Source: an uncultured Muribaculaceae bacterium
GTDB lineage: Bacteria > Bacteroidota > Bacteroidia > Bacteroidales > Muribaculaceae
DNA length: 63,554 nucleotides
Assembly (NCBI GenBank): GCA_947386115.1
Contig: CANDNO010000006.1
Coordinates: 1 to 63,554 of the forward strand
Direction: 5' to 3'
Part shown: positions 16,915 to 25,503 of the stretch, in pieces
Layout: each line of letters begins with the position of its first letter
Numbering within the stretch: the stretch's first letter is position 1
Notes under the pieces: model-generated
The model's input: only the letters and a program-made list of their open reading frames with translations
What the model was told of the DNA's origin: nothing
Database searches by the model: none
Position numbers and translations under genes: made by a program

Positions 16915-17982
16915 ATGCTCCACATAACCTGCAACGCGCCGCTAAAACCGCTCAACACCATGGGCATCGACGGTACCGCCGATGCTCTGGTGGAGTGGGG
17001 CAGCGCATCCGACCTCCACACATTTTTCACCGACCCGGCCTACGAGTCCATATCACATGGTACCATAAAGGCGATAGGGCAGGGGAGCAATCTCCTGTTC
17101 ACAGTCTATCGCTACGAAGGAGCCATACTGAGATGCACAGACACTACAATCGAGACAATCGCAGAGGACGAGAACACGGCAACCGTAAGAGTACACGCCG
17201 GCTGTGTACTCGACAACCTTGCCAAGCAAATGTGTGACAAGGCACTGTGGGGAACGGAAAATCTGTCGCTCATTCCCGGCACCGTTGCAGGAGCTACCGT
17301 ACAGAATGTAGGCGCCTATGGTGCCGAAATAGGCACCATGGTCAAAGCCGTTCACTGCTACGACCGGCAGGAAAAACGCGAAGTAATACTTAGCCACGAT
17401 GACATGGCCTACGGTTACCGCGACTCGGCCCTCAAGCATGAACCGCTCAAAAACAGGCTCATAGTTGTGGCTACCGACATCGTCCTGTCTAAAAAGCCTT
17501 GCCCCAAACTGTCCTACGGCAACCTTCACCGCACGCTTTCACATCTTGGTGACCACATCACACCGCTCGACGTGAGAGAAGAAGTGATACGCACCCGTCG
17601 CGGCAAACTCCCCGAAGTAACAGAAACCGGCAGCGCGGGCAGTTTCTTCAAGAATCCCGTTGTATCACCCCGCGCCCACAGGCAGGTAATCGAGGCAGCA
17701 ACCAACATGGGAATTGACACATCCACAATGCCCGCCCACGAGACCATTACCCCCAATGGCGAGCCCGGCATCAAACTGTCGGCAGCCTGGCTCATCGACA
17801 AATCAGGCTGGAAAGGCTACCGCCGCTGGAACGTGGGCACATGGCCCACACAACCCCTCGTGCTCGTCAACCTCACAGGCTACGCCGCCGGCATCGAGAT
17901 AACAGCCCTCGCCCGCGACATCATAGCCGACGTCCGCGCCAAATGGGGCATCACCCTCACCCCCGAAGTCGAATACCTGTAA
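16915..17982 (+). CDS. murB: UDP-N-acetylenolpyruvoylglucosamine reductase (MurB)
   Basis: A 355-residue FAD enzyme that reduces the MurA product to UDP-MurNAc in the cytosol. GQGSNLLF near residues 56-63 and LIPGTVAGATVQNVGAYGAE form the FAD-binding part; GSAGSFFKNP carries the catalytic Ser, YRDSALK the catalytic Arg, and PEVEYL at the very C terminus the catalytic Glu. The insert WNVGTWPTQPLVLVN supports the type I (E. coli-like) form. The ATG at 16915 (MLHITCNAPLKPL) is chosen over one at 16876 that overlaps upp. murA follows 0.8 kb downstream, beyond a toxin-antitoxin pair. Confidence 0.95.
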   Translation: MLHITCNAPLKPLNTMGIDGTADALVEWGSASDLHTFFTDPAYESISHGTIKAIGQGSNLLFTVYRYEGAILRCTDTTIETIAEDENTATVRVHAGCVLDNLAKQMCDKALWGTENLSLIPGTVAGATVQNVGAYGAEIGTMVKAVHCYDRQEKREVILSHDDMAYGYRDSALKHEPLKNRLIVVATDIVLSKKPCPKLSYGNLHRTLSHLGDHITPLDVREEVIRTRRGKLPEVTETGSAGSFFKNPVVSPRAHRQVIEAATNMGIDTSTMPAHETITPNGEPGIKLSAAWLIDKSGWKGYRRWNVGTWPTQPLVLVNLTGYAAGIEITALARDIIADVRAKWGITLTPEVEYL

Positions 17983-17989
17983 CAGGTCT

Positions 17990-18400
17990 TCAGCCCAAAT
18001 AGCGTTCCATAAACTCAACGGCCGAGCAAACAGGAATCTTTGAGAATTTAAAGTCTTTTGAGTTACGAGTTATAATACAATCACAGCCGGCATCTACGGC
18101 CGACTGATACTGTAATGCATCCTCAAAGTCGATGGCTTCGAGACTCAATGCACTGTCTATCTGGTATGATGTATTATTCACAACCGTAAAAACTTCACAG
18201 CATTGCCTTATTACACTCTGCCGTTGCTCAAACGGTTGCTTACGGAGTATGTATGCAAAATTGGCAACCGAAAGAAAAGAAATGCAAAACTCATACCCAC
18301 GCTTTGCTCCCTCTACGAGAAGTTGTTCAGAAACACTTCTATAATCATCGCGCACAAAGTAGTCGATGATAAAATTCGTGTCTAAAAACAGCCTCTTCAT
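17990..18400 (-). CDS. PIN domain protein, VapC-like toxin
   Basis: A 136-residue PIN-domain protein, expected to be a Mg-dependent endoribonuclease acting as the toxin of a type II system. LDTNFIIDYF at the N terminus has the first catalytic Asp, and IDFEDALQYQSAVDAGCDCIITRN carries the later acidic cluster. The usual second acidic residue (the Glu in S-x-x-E) appears replaced in FLSVANFAYILRK, a pattern I associate with some Bacteroidales PIN proteins. It overlaps the upstream antitoxin-like gene by 4 nt (ATGA). The pair is inserted, on the opposite strand, between murB and murA. Confidence 0.85.
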   Translation of the reverse strand: MKRLFLDTNFIIDYFVRDDYRSVSEQLLVEGAKRGYEFCISFLSVANFAYILRKQPFEQRQSVIRQCCEVFTVVNNTSYQIDSALSLEAIDFEDALQYQSAVDAGCDCIITRNSKDFKFSKIPVCSAVEFMERYLG

Positions 18401-18624
18401 TTCGACATAATATATTGAGTGCGATCATCACTAAGGTCAATCTGTTCGGGATCAATCTGGCTCTTGATTGCACGTAATTTATCGACAAATGTAGAATCAC
18501 ACGCATCGGCATCATCCTTCTTACTCCTAACCGACACGTTAAGAACACCCTTCATATTCTCAATCATACGCTGCAGCAAAGAACTGTCAGCCCCATTCTC
18601 AAGTGTAACTACTATCTGCGTCAT
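18397..18624 (-). CDS. Probable antitoxin partner of the PIN protein
   Basis: A 75-residue acidic protein starting MTQIVVTLENGAD, with a short N-terminal strand followed by helices (LLQRMIENMKGVLNVSV). The ATG at 18624 is used; the longer frame from 18693 adds a hydrophobic stretch with no support. Its 4-nt ATGA overlap with the PIN gene, size and order (antitoxin first) fit a toxin-antitoxin operon. I do not recognise the exact antitoxin family, so the role rests on context. Confidence 0.7.
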   Translation of the reverse strand: MTQIVVTLENGADSSLLQRMIENMKGVLNVSVRSKKDDADACDSTFVDKLRAIKSQIDPEQIDLSDDRTQYIMSK

Positions 18625-18704
18625 AATCAAAATAAAATATACCCCAAATACAATGGGCCTTACTAATAAAGTAACTTCACAAAGATATAACAAATAATCA
18701 ACAA

Positions 18705-18738
18705 TTTAGTAAGAATTGAAAATAAAAGGTTAAATTTG
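18705..18738 (+). promoter_or_regulatory. Probable murA promoter
   Basis: TAAATTTG at 18731-18738 fits the -7 box; TTTAG at 18705-18709 is a weak -33 element about 21 nt upstream. The start codon is 49 nt downstream. Confidence 0.55.
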
Positions 18739-18786
18739 CAATAGTGTTATAAATATCGGACCAAATCACAACCACGTCATAAACTT

Positions 18787-20100
18787 ATGAGTTCATTCAT
18801 TATAGAAGGAGGCCACCGACTCAGTGGCGAGATCACACCCCAGGGAGCCAAGAACGAAGCCCTGCAGATACTCAGTGCGACACTGCTCACAGCCGAGCCC
18901 GTCACCGTCAACAACGTCCCCGACATCCTCGACATTCGCAACCTCATAGCCCTGCTGCAGGACATGGGAGTAAAAGTGAACAGAGTAGGGGAGGGCAGCT
19001 ATACGTTCCAAGCCGATGAAGTCAACACCGACTACCTCAACAGCCCCGAGTTCGTGAGCCGTTGCGCCTCGCTACGCGGCTCGGTACTCATCGTCGGCCC
19101 CCTCCTGGCACGCTTCGGCAAAGCATTCTTCCCGCGACCCGGAGGCGACAAGATAGGCCGCCGCAAAGTCGACACCCACATTACCGGACTCATCAACCTC
19201 GGCGCAACACTGTCAACCCCCGACGACCGCCGCGCCTACCTCCTCGAAAGCCCCGACGGACACCTCACCGGCACCTACATGCTTCTCGACGAAGCATCAG
19301 TGACCGGAACAGCCAACATCGTCATGGCCGCCACACTCGCACGCGGCGTCACCACCATATACAACGCCGCCTGCGAACCCTATCTGCAACAGCTCTGCCG
19401 CCTGCTCATAGCCATGGGCGCACGCATCGACGGCATCGGCTCCAACCTGTTGACTATCACAGGATGCGAAACACTCGGCGGAGCCACACACACCGTCCTG
19501 CCCGACATGATCGAAGTAGGCAGCTTCATAGGCATGGCTGCCATGACACGCAGCTCGATAACCATCAAGAACGTATCGCGCCGCAACCTCGGCATCATAC
19601 CCGAATGCTTCCGCCGCCTCGGCATAACCATCGAAGAGCAAGGCGACGACCTCTTCATACCCGCCAAAGAAAGCTACGACGTCGAGACCAACCTCGACGG
19701 CTCAGTACTCACCGTAGCCGACGCACCATGGCCCGGACTCACCCCCGACCTCATATCGGTAATGCTCGTCGTAGCCACACAATGCCACGGCGAGGTGCTC
19801 ATACACCAGAAAATGTTTGAATCGCGCCTCTTCTTCGTCGACCACCTCATCGACATGGGCGCCAAGATAATACTCTGCGACCCCCACCGCGCCGTAGTAA
19901 TAGGCATGGGACACCGCCCCGAGCTCAGAGCCAACCACATGCACTCGCCCGACATACGCGCCGGCATCGCCATGCTCATAGCAGCCATGTCGGCCAAAGG
20001 CACCAGCGTCATCGACAACATCGAGCAGATCGACCGCGGCTACGAAAGCATCGACACCCGCCTGAACGCCCTCGGCGCCAAAATCATCCGCCGCAACTAA
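18787..20100 (+). CDS. murA: UDP-N-acetylglucosamine 1-carboxyvinyltransferase (MurA), Asp active-site form
   Basis: A 437-residue enzyme that transfers enolpyruvate from PEP to UDP-GlcNAc, the first committed step of peptidoglycan synthesis. GAKNEALQ at the N terminus holds the conserved Lys-Asn pair, and the active-site loop reads RPGGDKIGRRKVDTHI. Asp121 stands where E. coli MurA has Cys115, the residue alkylated by fosfomycin. That substitution keeps activity in other bacteria (Mycobacterium, Chlamydia) and gives intrinsic fosfomycin insensitivity. A likely promoter lies upstream; the gene ends 22 nt from a convergent DUF4919-like gene. Confidence 0.95.
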   Translation: MSSFIIEGGHRLSGEITPQGAKNEALQILSATLLTAEPVTVNNVPDILDIRNLIALLQDMGVKVNRVGEGSYTFQADEVNTDYLNSPEFVSRCASLRGSVLIVGPLLARFGKAFFPRPGGDKIGRRKVDTHITGLINLGATLSTPDDRRAYLLESPDGHLTGTYMLLDEASVTGTANIVMAATLARGVTTIYNAACEPYLQQLCRLLIAMGARIDGIGSNLLTITGCETLGGATHTVLPDMIEVGSFIGMAAMTRSSITIKNVSRRNLGIIPECFRRLGITIEEQGDDLFIPAKESYDVETNLDGSVLTVADAPWPGLTPDLISVMLVVATQCHGEVLIHQKMFESRLFFVDHLIDMGAKIILCDPHRAVVIGMGHRPELRANHMHSPDIRAGIAMLIAAMSAKGTSVIDNIEQIDRGYESIDTRLNALGAKIIRRN

Positions 20101-20122
20101 CCCCCGCACATCCTGAGGATGA

Positions 20123-20827
20123 TTATTCGGGGTGTTTGCGGTTGAATTCTTCGAGGACGGTCTTGATGTTGAAGTAGTATTGCTGCTGTTTGCCCTGGGC
20201 GTCGGTAACTTCGATGCAGTCGTAATATGGCTCTACAAATGTGGGCTTTAGCGATTGCACTTTCTTGCTGCTCATGTTGATGATCGTAGCTTCGTCGCGC
20301 GGATATATTACGTACCAGGCCGATGTGGTATCGGCTCCTGTTCCGGTCGAGACTATCGCTTCGAGCAGGCGGTTCATGCGGTACTGCCAGATGTTGGCTA
20401 TGTTTACCTTTCCTTTCTCGCGCAGGGCATAGATGAGAAAGTTCATCTGGTTGAGGTCAAACGGGGTATCGTCAAGCGCAAGGCGTGTGTATTTGATCAT
20501 CGTGTCGAGCTCGGCCCGGGTGTGTTTCTCCTTATAAGTCAGGGGTAACACTTTCTCGGCATACACGCTGCGGCGATATGGATTGTAGTCTTCCTGAAAC
20601 ATCGTTCCGAGATATAGGTAGCGATAGTCGGCCGTGGTCATGACGGTCTCGTTCTGCTCGAACCTCTGCATGAGGCGGGGAAAATAAAACTGTGACGCGG
20701 GGTCGGTGACACTTGCTTTGAGTTCCACGAGGTCGACGGCCTCGAGAGTGCGTTTTACGGGCACGCGGGCAGCAGTCGCAACCATTGCAACTACCAGTAT
20801 AGCTATGAGATGGGTGAGATGTTTCAT
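20123..20827 (-). CDS. Secreted DUF4919-like protein
   Basis: A 234-residue exported protein with a signal peptide (MKHLTHLIAILVVAMVATAA) and no membrane segment after it. DYRYLYLGTMFQEDYNPYR and the C-terminal YYFNIKTVLEEFN resemble the DUF4919 family of Bacteroidales. Function unknown. The ATG at 20827 is used because it starts the signal peptide. A TACCTTTG -7 box lies 25 nt upstream on the minus strand. Envelope location is inferred from the signal peptide. Confidence 0.75.
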   Translation of the reverse strand: MKHLTHLIAILVVAMVATAARVPVKRTLEAVDLVELKASVTDPASQFYFPRLMQRFEQNETVMTTADYRYLYLGTMFQEDYNPYRRSVYAEKVLPLTYKEKHTRAELDTMIKYTRLALDDTPFDLNQMNFLIYALREKGKVNIANIWQYRMNRLLEAIVSTGTGADTTSAWYVIYPRDEATIINMSSKKVQSLKPTFVEPYYDCIEVTDAQGKQQQYYFNIKTVLEEFNRKHPE

Positions 20828-20851
20828 GTGGAACAGGTGGTTTGTATATGG

Positions 20852-20859
20852 CAAAGGTA
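20852..20859 (-). promoter_or_regulatory. -7 box for the DUF4919-like gene
   Basis: TACCTTTG on the minus strand matches TAnnTTTG 25 nt before the start codon; no clear -33 element. Confidence 0.5.
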
Positions 20860-20902
20860 ACAAAAACCACAGTGCATTCCTCGCGGCTTAACGTTTTTTC
20901 AT

Positions 20903-20910
20903 TATATTTG
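20903..20910 (+). promoter_or_regulatory. -7 box for the sirtuin gene
   Basis: TATATTTG matches TAnnTTTG, 37 nt before the ATG at 20947. It is divergent from the box at 20852-20859. The -33 element is not recognisable. Confidence 0.5.
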
Positions 20911-20946
20911 CATCAAGAGAATAGTTTGTTATTGTGTTATAAGAGT

Positions 20947-21636
20947 ATGAAAAAGAAACTCGTCATATCGACCGGCGCCGGCATGAGCGCCGAGAGCGGC
21001 ATCTCGACATTCCGCGATGCCGGCGGTCTGTGGGAGCAGTATCCCGTCATGGATGTGGCAAGCGCCGATGGGTTCGCCCGTAATCCGGAGCTCGTTCACA
21101 AGTTCTACAATGCCCGTCGCCACGACCTGCTCAAGGCCGAGCCCAACGCCGGTCACCGCGGCCTCGTGGACCTCGAGAAGGACTATGATGTCTACATCAT
21201 AACCCAGAACGTTGATGATCTGCACGAACGCGCGGGCTCGAAAAACGTTCTTCACCTGCATGGCGAACTGATGAAAGTACGCGCCGTTGACGACGAGTCG
21301 AAGGTATATCAACTCAAACCCGAAGCTCTCGACACCACACCCGAGACCGTTATCGACGGACACCGTGTGCGTCCCCACATAGTTTTCTTCCAGGAAGCTG
21401 CACCCAATATCGAGCCGGCCATCGAGCTCGTGCAACAGGCCGACGTGTTTGTTGTCATAGGCACCTCGCTCAACGTATATCCCGCAGCCGGACTGCTGCA
21501 CTATGTACGCCCCGGAGTCCCCGTCTACTATATCGACCCCAATCCGGCCATGGTACCGGCCGGCGTACACGTGCTCAAGATGGGTGCGGGCGAGGGAGTA
21601 GAGCGCCTTGCCCGGGAGCTCAAAACCACCCTGTAA
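20947..21636 (+). CDS. Sir2 family NAD-dependent protein deacylase, cysteine-free
   Basis: A 229-residue class III-like sirtuin that would remove acyl groups from protein lysines using NAD. GAGMSAESGISTFRD binds NAD, TQNVDDLHERAG follows, and His105 in HLHGE is the catalytic base. FYNARR (Tyr54, Arg57) is the pair that in E. coli CobB and SIRT5 recognises succinyl/malonyl lysine. The zinc-ribbon cysteines are absent; the whole protein has no Cys. The ATG at 20947 (MKKKLVISTGAG) is chosen for the immediate Rossmann start. The gene appears monocistronic. The name cobB could apply, but I leave it open because of the missing zinc site. Confidence 0.9.
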   Translation: MKKKLVISTGAGMSAESGISTFRDAGGLWEQYPVMDVASADGFARNPELVHKFYNARRHDLLKAEPNAGHRGLVDLEKDYDVYIITQNVDDLHERAGSKNVLHLHGELMKVRAVDDESKVYQLKPEALDTTPETVIDGHRVRPHIVFFQEAAPNIEPAIELVQQADVFVVIGTSLNVYPAAGLLHYVRPGVPVYYIDPNPAMVPAGVHVLKMGAGEGVERLARELKTTL

Positions 21637-21646
21637 AACCGCACCC

Positions 21647-21730
21647 CGGATTGAAAAGTGTATAAAATCGCACCATTTCGGTATTGAAAAGTGTAGTAAA
21701 AACTTGCTTTTCGGTATTGAAAAGTGTAGT
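21647..21730. repeat. Three direct repeats of TATTGAAAAGTGTA
   Basis: Copies at 21647-21662, 21679-21697 and 21712-21730 share CGG(T)ATTGAAAAGTGTA; the last two are identical over 19 nt including CGGTATTGAAAAGTGTAGT. The 32-33 nt period is about three helical turns, so proteins bound to each would lie on one face of the DNA. There are too few copies, and no cas genes, for a CRISPR. Confidence 0.75.
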
Positions 21731-21846
21731 CTATTATCATAATAAGCTAATATTTAGAAACTTACAGATAATATCATTTAAATCCACGATTTTTCTATTT
21801 TTGATCGAACAAAATACTGAATAAATTATTAATTGTTTGCAAATGT

Positions 21847-21890
21847 AAACCGCGCGGGGTGGCTACGAAGTGGCTGGCTGTGCGGTTTTT
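21847..21890 (+). terminator. Probable terminator after the sirtuin gene
   Basis: AAACCGC (21847-21853) pairs with GCGGTTT (21882-21888) and T residues follow. The stem may be extended by G-U pairs. It lies about 210 nt after the sirtuin stop. Confidence 0.5.
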
Positions 21891-22056
21891 TGCATGATGT
21901 TAATAACTTTATTGGATTTTTGCTGTTTACATATCTAAATTTTGGATTCTTTTTTATAATTTTACGCTGATTTATTGGGGCCTTACGTGTGCTTATATCG
22001 CATCACGCATCGAAGCTCCTTATATTAACAGCTATTATCCACTGTCACACCACGTT

Positions 22057-22965
22057 ATGGAAGAACAAGTGTATCACATACCGGCCCTGTTGCCACAGGT
22101 TCTCGAGGCCCTCGACATCAAGCCCGACGGCACGTATGTCGACGTCACCCTCGGCGGTGGCGGCCACTCGCGCGCAATCGTCGAAAAGCTGTCGGCCAAG
22201 GGACACCTTTACTCGATGGACCAGGACCGCGACGCCATTGACCGCGCTTTCAGCGACCAACGCTTCACGGTGATACACGGCAACTTCAAGTTTCTGAAAA
22301 ACTTCATGCGCTACCATCATGTCGACGGCGTGGACGGACTGCTGGCCGACCTTGGCGTCTCGTTTCACCATTTCGACGACCCCGAGCGAGGATTCTCGTT
22401 CCGCTGGGAAGGTCGCCTGGATATGCGCATGAACCGCAACGCCGCCCTTGACGCCGCCAAGGTTCTTAACGATTACAGCGAGCAACAGCTTGCCGACATG
22501 TTCTACCTTTTTGGCGAACTCAAGAATGCCCGCCGCCTGGCATCGGCCATCGTGAAACAGCGCGCCACCGAGCCCATCGTGACCGTCGAACAGCTGCGAC
22601 GCGTTATAACCCCCTTCATAAATCCCAAGCAGGAGAAAAAAGAACTCGCACAGATATTCCAGGCACTACGCATCGAGGTGAACAACGAGATCGAAGCGCT
22701 CAAAGCGCTGCTCACACAGTCGCTCGAGGTGCTCAAACCCGGCGGCCGCCTGGCAATCATCACCTATCACTCGCTCGAAGACCGTCTCGTAAAAAATTTC
22801 ATGAAGACCGGCAACCTCGAGGGACGCGTCGAGAAAGACTTCTACGGCCGCACCCTCGCCCCGATGGCGCTTGTCAACTCCAAACCCATAACCGCCGATG
22901 ACGACGAGGTGGAACGCAACCCGCGCTCCCGAAGCGCCAAACTGCGCGTAGCGACAAAACTGTAA
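22057..22965 (+). CDS. rsmH: 16S rRNA m4C1402 methyltransferase (RsmH/MraW)
   Basis: A 302-residue SAM-dependent methyltransferase for the N4 position of C1402 in 16S rRNA. HIPALLPQVLEAL opens the protein, YVDVTLGGGGHSRAI is the SAM-binding motif, LLADLGVSFHHFDDPERGFSFR is characteristic, and the C-terminal ITYHSLEDRLVKNFM is diagnostic. It is the first recognisable gene of the dcw cluster here; mraZ, normally upstream, is missing. The ftsL-like gene follows after 14 nt. Confidence 0.96.
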   Translation: MEEQVYHIPALLPQVLEALDIKPDGTYVDVTLGGGGHSRAIVEKLSAKGHLYSMDQDRDAIDRAFSDQRFTVIHGNFKFLKNFMRYHHVDGVDGLLADLGVSFHHFDDPERGFSFRWEGRLDMRMNRNAALDAAKVLNDYSEQQLADMFYLFGELKNARRLASAIVKQRATEPIVTVEQLRRVITPFINPKQEKKELAQIFQALRIEVNNEIEALKALLTQSLEVLKPGGRLAIITYHSLEDRLVKNFMKTGNLEGRVEKDFYGRTLAPMALVNSKPITADDDEVERNPRSRSAKLRVATKL

Positions 22966-22979
22966 ACACACACCGGGCA

Positions 22980-23351
22980 ATGGACAGCAACAATAACAAG
23001 AAGACCGCAAAAAAAGAAAAGAAAAACAGCGTGACCAACATGCTGGGACGCGCCCTGCGCGGCCGACTGATATCAATCGACTTCTTCTCGCGCAACTGGA
23101 TCACCGTTGCCCTGCTCGTGCTGATGTTCGTGTGGTATATAACCAACAAGTATGAGTGCCAGACGAGCATGGAGACGATACAGAAACTCGAGAAACAGCT
23201 CGAGATAGTCAAAACAGAGCGCGTGCGCGAGCAGAGCCGCTACATGAGCCGCATACGCGAAAGCGCCATGCACGAACTCGTGCGCCGCAACCACCTCGAC
23301 CTTGAAGTACAAGATACCCCGCCTTTCAAAATCCAATACAACTGCAACTGA
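22980..23351 (+). CDS. FtsL-like cell division protein
   Basis: A 123-residue bitopic membrane protein: a basic cytoplasmic N terminus (about 40 residues, lysine-rich), one membrane helix (WITVALLVLMFVWYITNKY, about residues 40-58) and a short periplasmic coiled coil with leucine-heptad-like spacing (METIQKLEKQLEIVKTERV). This is the FtsL topology, and its place between rsmH and ftsI is the FtsL position. It would bridge FtsQ-type proteins and the FtsW/FtsI synthase. The sequence itself is poorly conserved, so the assignment leans on topology and synteny. Confidence 0.85.
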   Translation: MDSNNNKKTAKKEKKNSVTNMLGRALRGRLISIDFFSRNWITVALLVLMFVWYITNKYECQTSMETIQKLEKQLEIVKTERVREQSRYMSRIRESAMHELVRRNHLDLEVQDTPPFKIQYNCN

Positions 23352-23359
23352 CACCAGCT

Positions 23360-25498
23360 ATGAACACCCGCCTACTCATCATACTGCGCTACGCGTTCAT
23401 CTCGGTACTGATACTTGCCGTGTCGGCCGTCGTCATCTACAAGATGGTCGACACCACGATCGTGCATGCCAAAGACTGGAATGAACTCGCCATGAAAGAG
23501 CTGTCGCGCACGACGGTCATCAAGCCCACACGCGGTGACATCCTCGCCGCCGACGGCCGCGTGCTCGCCACCAACCTGCGCTACTACACCATGCGCATGG
23601 ACTTCACCAGCGAGCAGTTCCGCGAAGTTGAATTCCGCGACACGATGAATATGCTGCTCGACTCCATGGCCCACTACTTCCCGCGCCGCACCCGCGACTC
23701 GTGGAAAGAGCATTTCAACAACGCGCTCTCGCTGCGCAAAGAGTGGAAAGCCAATGTCGACAAATATGACAAAAACCGCAACGACACAACACTACGCAAG
23801 ACCATACGCCGTCAGCGCGCACGTCTCAACTCCTGGCCGCTACTGCTCAAAATCGAGTACAGCGACGTTGAGCGCGTGAAGAGATTCCCATTTTACCGTA
23901 TCGACCAGGCACCCAAGACAGGCCTCGTCGTAGAGCCGGTAATCGTGCGCACCAAGCCTTACGGCGACCTCGCACGCCAGTCGATAGGCATCGTCAACGA
24001 GGACCCCGTTACACGCGAACGCCACGGCCGCTCGGGCCTCGAAGGAGCCCTCGACTCGCTGCTGTACGGCACGCCAGGCATAGCCAAGAAAGTGCCCCTT
24101 ACACGCCATATCACCAACTGGACCGATACAGCTGCAATACCCGGCTATGACGTCGTCACCACAATCGACATTGACATACAGGACATCGTCGAGACCGAGC
24201 TAATGCGCATTCTCGACACCTGCGACGCCGACTGGGGCACAGCCGTACTAATGGAAGTGAGCACCGGCGACATCAAGGCAATCTCCAATCTCGAGAAAAA
24301 AGGGAACCGGTATGAGGAGGGCATCAACCACGCCGTGCGCCCCTACGAACCGGGCTCGGTAATCAAACCCATCTCGATGATGATTGCACTCGAGGACGGT
24401 TTCGTGCGCAATCTCGACGAGCGCATCCCCACCGGTGGAGCCTGGGCCTATCTTGGCAAGAACCCCATCAAAGACTCCCACGCCCACGGGTCGGTTGCCG
24501 TGCGCGACGTGATATGTTACTCGTCTAATATCGCCACTGCCAAGATAATACTGCGCGGCTTTGAGAGCAACCCGGCCGGATTTCCCGACAGGCTCGAATC
24601 GATGGGATTCATGCAGCCGCTCGGTGTAGGAATCTGCGGCGAGTGGGCGCCACGCATCAACCGCAAGCCCAAGAAGATCGACCTCTCGCGCATGGCCTAC
24701 GGCTACACCACCGAGCTCCCGCCTCTTCACACCCTGTCGATGTACAACGCCATTGCCAACAACGGCAAGTATGTACGCCCCCGCCTCTACTCCAAGCTCA
24801 TAGGACAGGACACGATAATCAACATTCCCGTAAGCTATATACGCGATAGCGTGTGCTCGCAGCGCAATGCGGCCATACTTCGCGAGATGATCCACGACGT
24901 GGTGTGGAAAGACGGTGGCACCGGACGCCTCGTACGCTCCAAGACCGTTGACATCGCAGGCAAGACCGGCACATGCTATATGGTCGAAGGCAAAGGCTAT
25001 AACACGAGTAAGAAGCGACTTGCATTCTGCGGTTTCTTCCCGTATGAGAATCCCAAGTATTCATGTATCGTACTGACGGCCAACCCCAAACGACTTTTCC
25101 GCGGAGCAGCAAGCACAAGCGGACAGGTAATGAAGAACGTAGCCCTTAAACTGCACGCCCGCGGCATGCTCGACAACTCGGGCGACTACATGGCCGACAC
25201 CCACCCGGGAAGCAACGCGACACTGTATGCCACAACCGGCTCCGAACCCTACAGCAACGTGAGCACATCGCTACGGCTCGCCAACTCACGCCGCGGACGC
25301 ACACCCGAGGCCAACTCGCCGGGCACCGTTCCCGCCGTTACCGGCCTGAGCCTGCGCGAAGCTGTAAACAGGCTCGAGGACGCCGGCTACAATGTCGATG
25401 TCAACGGCACCGGATATGTCAACCGACAAACCCCCGCACCGGGCGACACCATACCCCCCGGCACAACCATAACACTACACCTCACACAAGACACATAA
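23360..25498 (+). CDS. ftsI: Class B penicillin-binding protein, FtsI-like, with C-terminal PASTA domain
   Basis: A 712-residue monofunctional peptidoglycan transpeptidase for septum synthesis. It has a short cytoplasmic tail, one membrane anchor (FISVLILAVSAVVIYKMV), a pedestal domain with RGDILAADGRVLATNLRYY, then the transpeptidase with SVIK (SxxK, in PGSVIKPISMM), SSN (SxN, in CYSSNIATAK) and KTG (IAGKTGTCYM). The last 60 residues (TVPAVTGLSLREAVNRLEDA onward) form a PASTA domain, as in SpoVD-like PBPs and Bacteroidetes FtsI. It lies between ftsL-like and murE with gaps under 10 nt, strongly suggesting one operon. Confidence 0.95.
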   Translation: MNTRLLIILRYAFISVLILAVSAVVIYKMVDTTIVHAKDWNELAMKELSRTTVIKPTRGDILAADGRVLATNLRYYTMRMDFTSEQFREVEFRDTMNMLLDSMAHYFPRRTRDSWKEHFNNALSLRKEWKANVDKYDKNRNDTTLRKTIRRQRARLNSWPLLLKIEYSDVERVKRFPFYRIDQAPKTGLVVEPVIVRTKPYGDLARQSIGIVNEDPVTRERHGRSGLEGALDSLLYGTPGIAKKVPLTRHITNWTDTAAIPGYDVVTTIDIDIQDIVETELMRILDTCDADWGTAVLMEVSTGDIKAISNLEKKGNRYEEGINHAVRPYEPGSVIKPISMMIALEDGFVRNLDERIPTGGAWAYLGKNPIKDSHAHGSVAVRDVICYSSNIATAKIILRGFESNPAGFPDRLESMGFMQPLGVGICGEWAPRINRKPKKIDLSRMAYGYTTELPPLHTLSMYNAIANNGKYVRPRLYSKLIGQDTIINIPVSYIRDSVCSQRNAAILREMIHDVVWKDGGTGRLVRSKTVDIAGKTGTCYMVEGKGYNTSKKRLAFCGFFPYENPKYSCIVLTANPKRLFRGAASTSGQVMKNVALKLHARGMLDNSGDYMADTHPGSNATLYATTGSEPYSNVSTSLRLANSRRGRTPEANSPGTVPAVTGLSLREAVNRLEDAGYNVDVNGTGYVNRQTPAPGDTIPPGTTITLHLTQDT

Positions 25499-25503
25499 TA
25501 ACG

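Larger units (their letters stand above)
21637..22056. other. Intergenic region ahead of the dcw cluster, with direct repeats
   Basis: This 420-nt stretch has three copies of CGG(T)ATTGAAAAGTGTA starting at 21647, 21679 and 21712 (32-33 nt apart) and a terminator-like hairpin at 21847-21888. No mraZ gene is present, although mraZ commonly precedes rsmH. No clear promoter for rsmH was recognised. Confidence 0.7.

Noticed and set aside
19062..19820. A 252-codon frame inside murA
   Set aside because: It is a frame-shifted reading of murA, rich in Arg, His and Pro as expected for a shadow.
21647..21730. Possible mini-CRISPR
   Set aside because: There are only three copies of a 16-19 nt repeat with 13-15 nt between them, no cas genes, and the spacers are too short.
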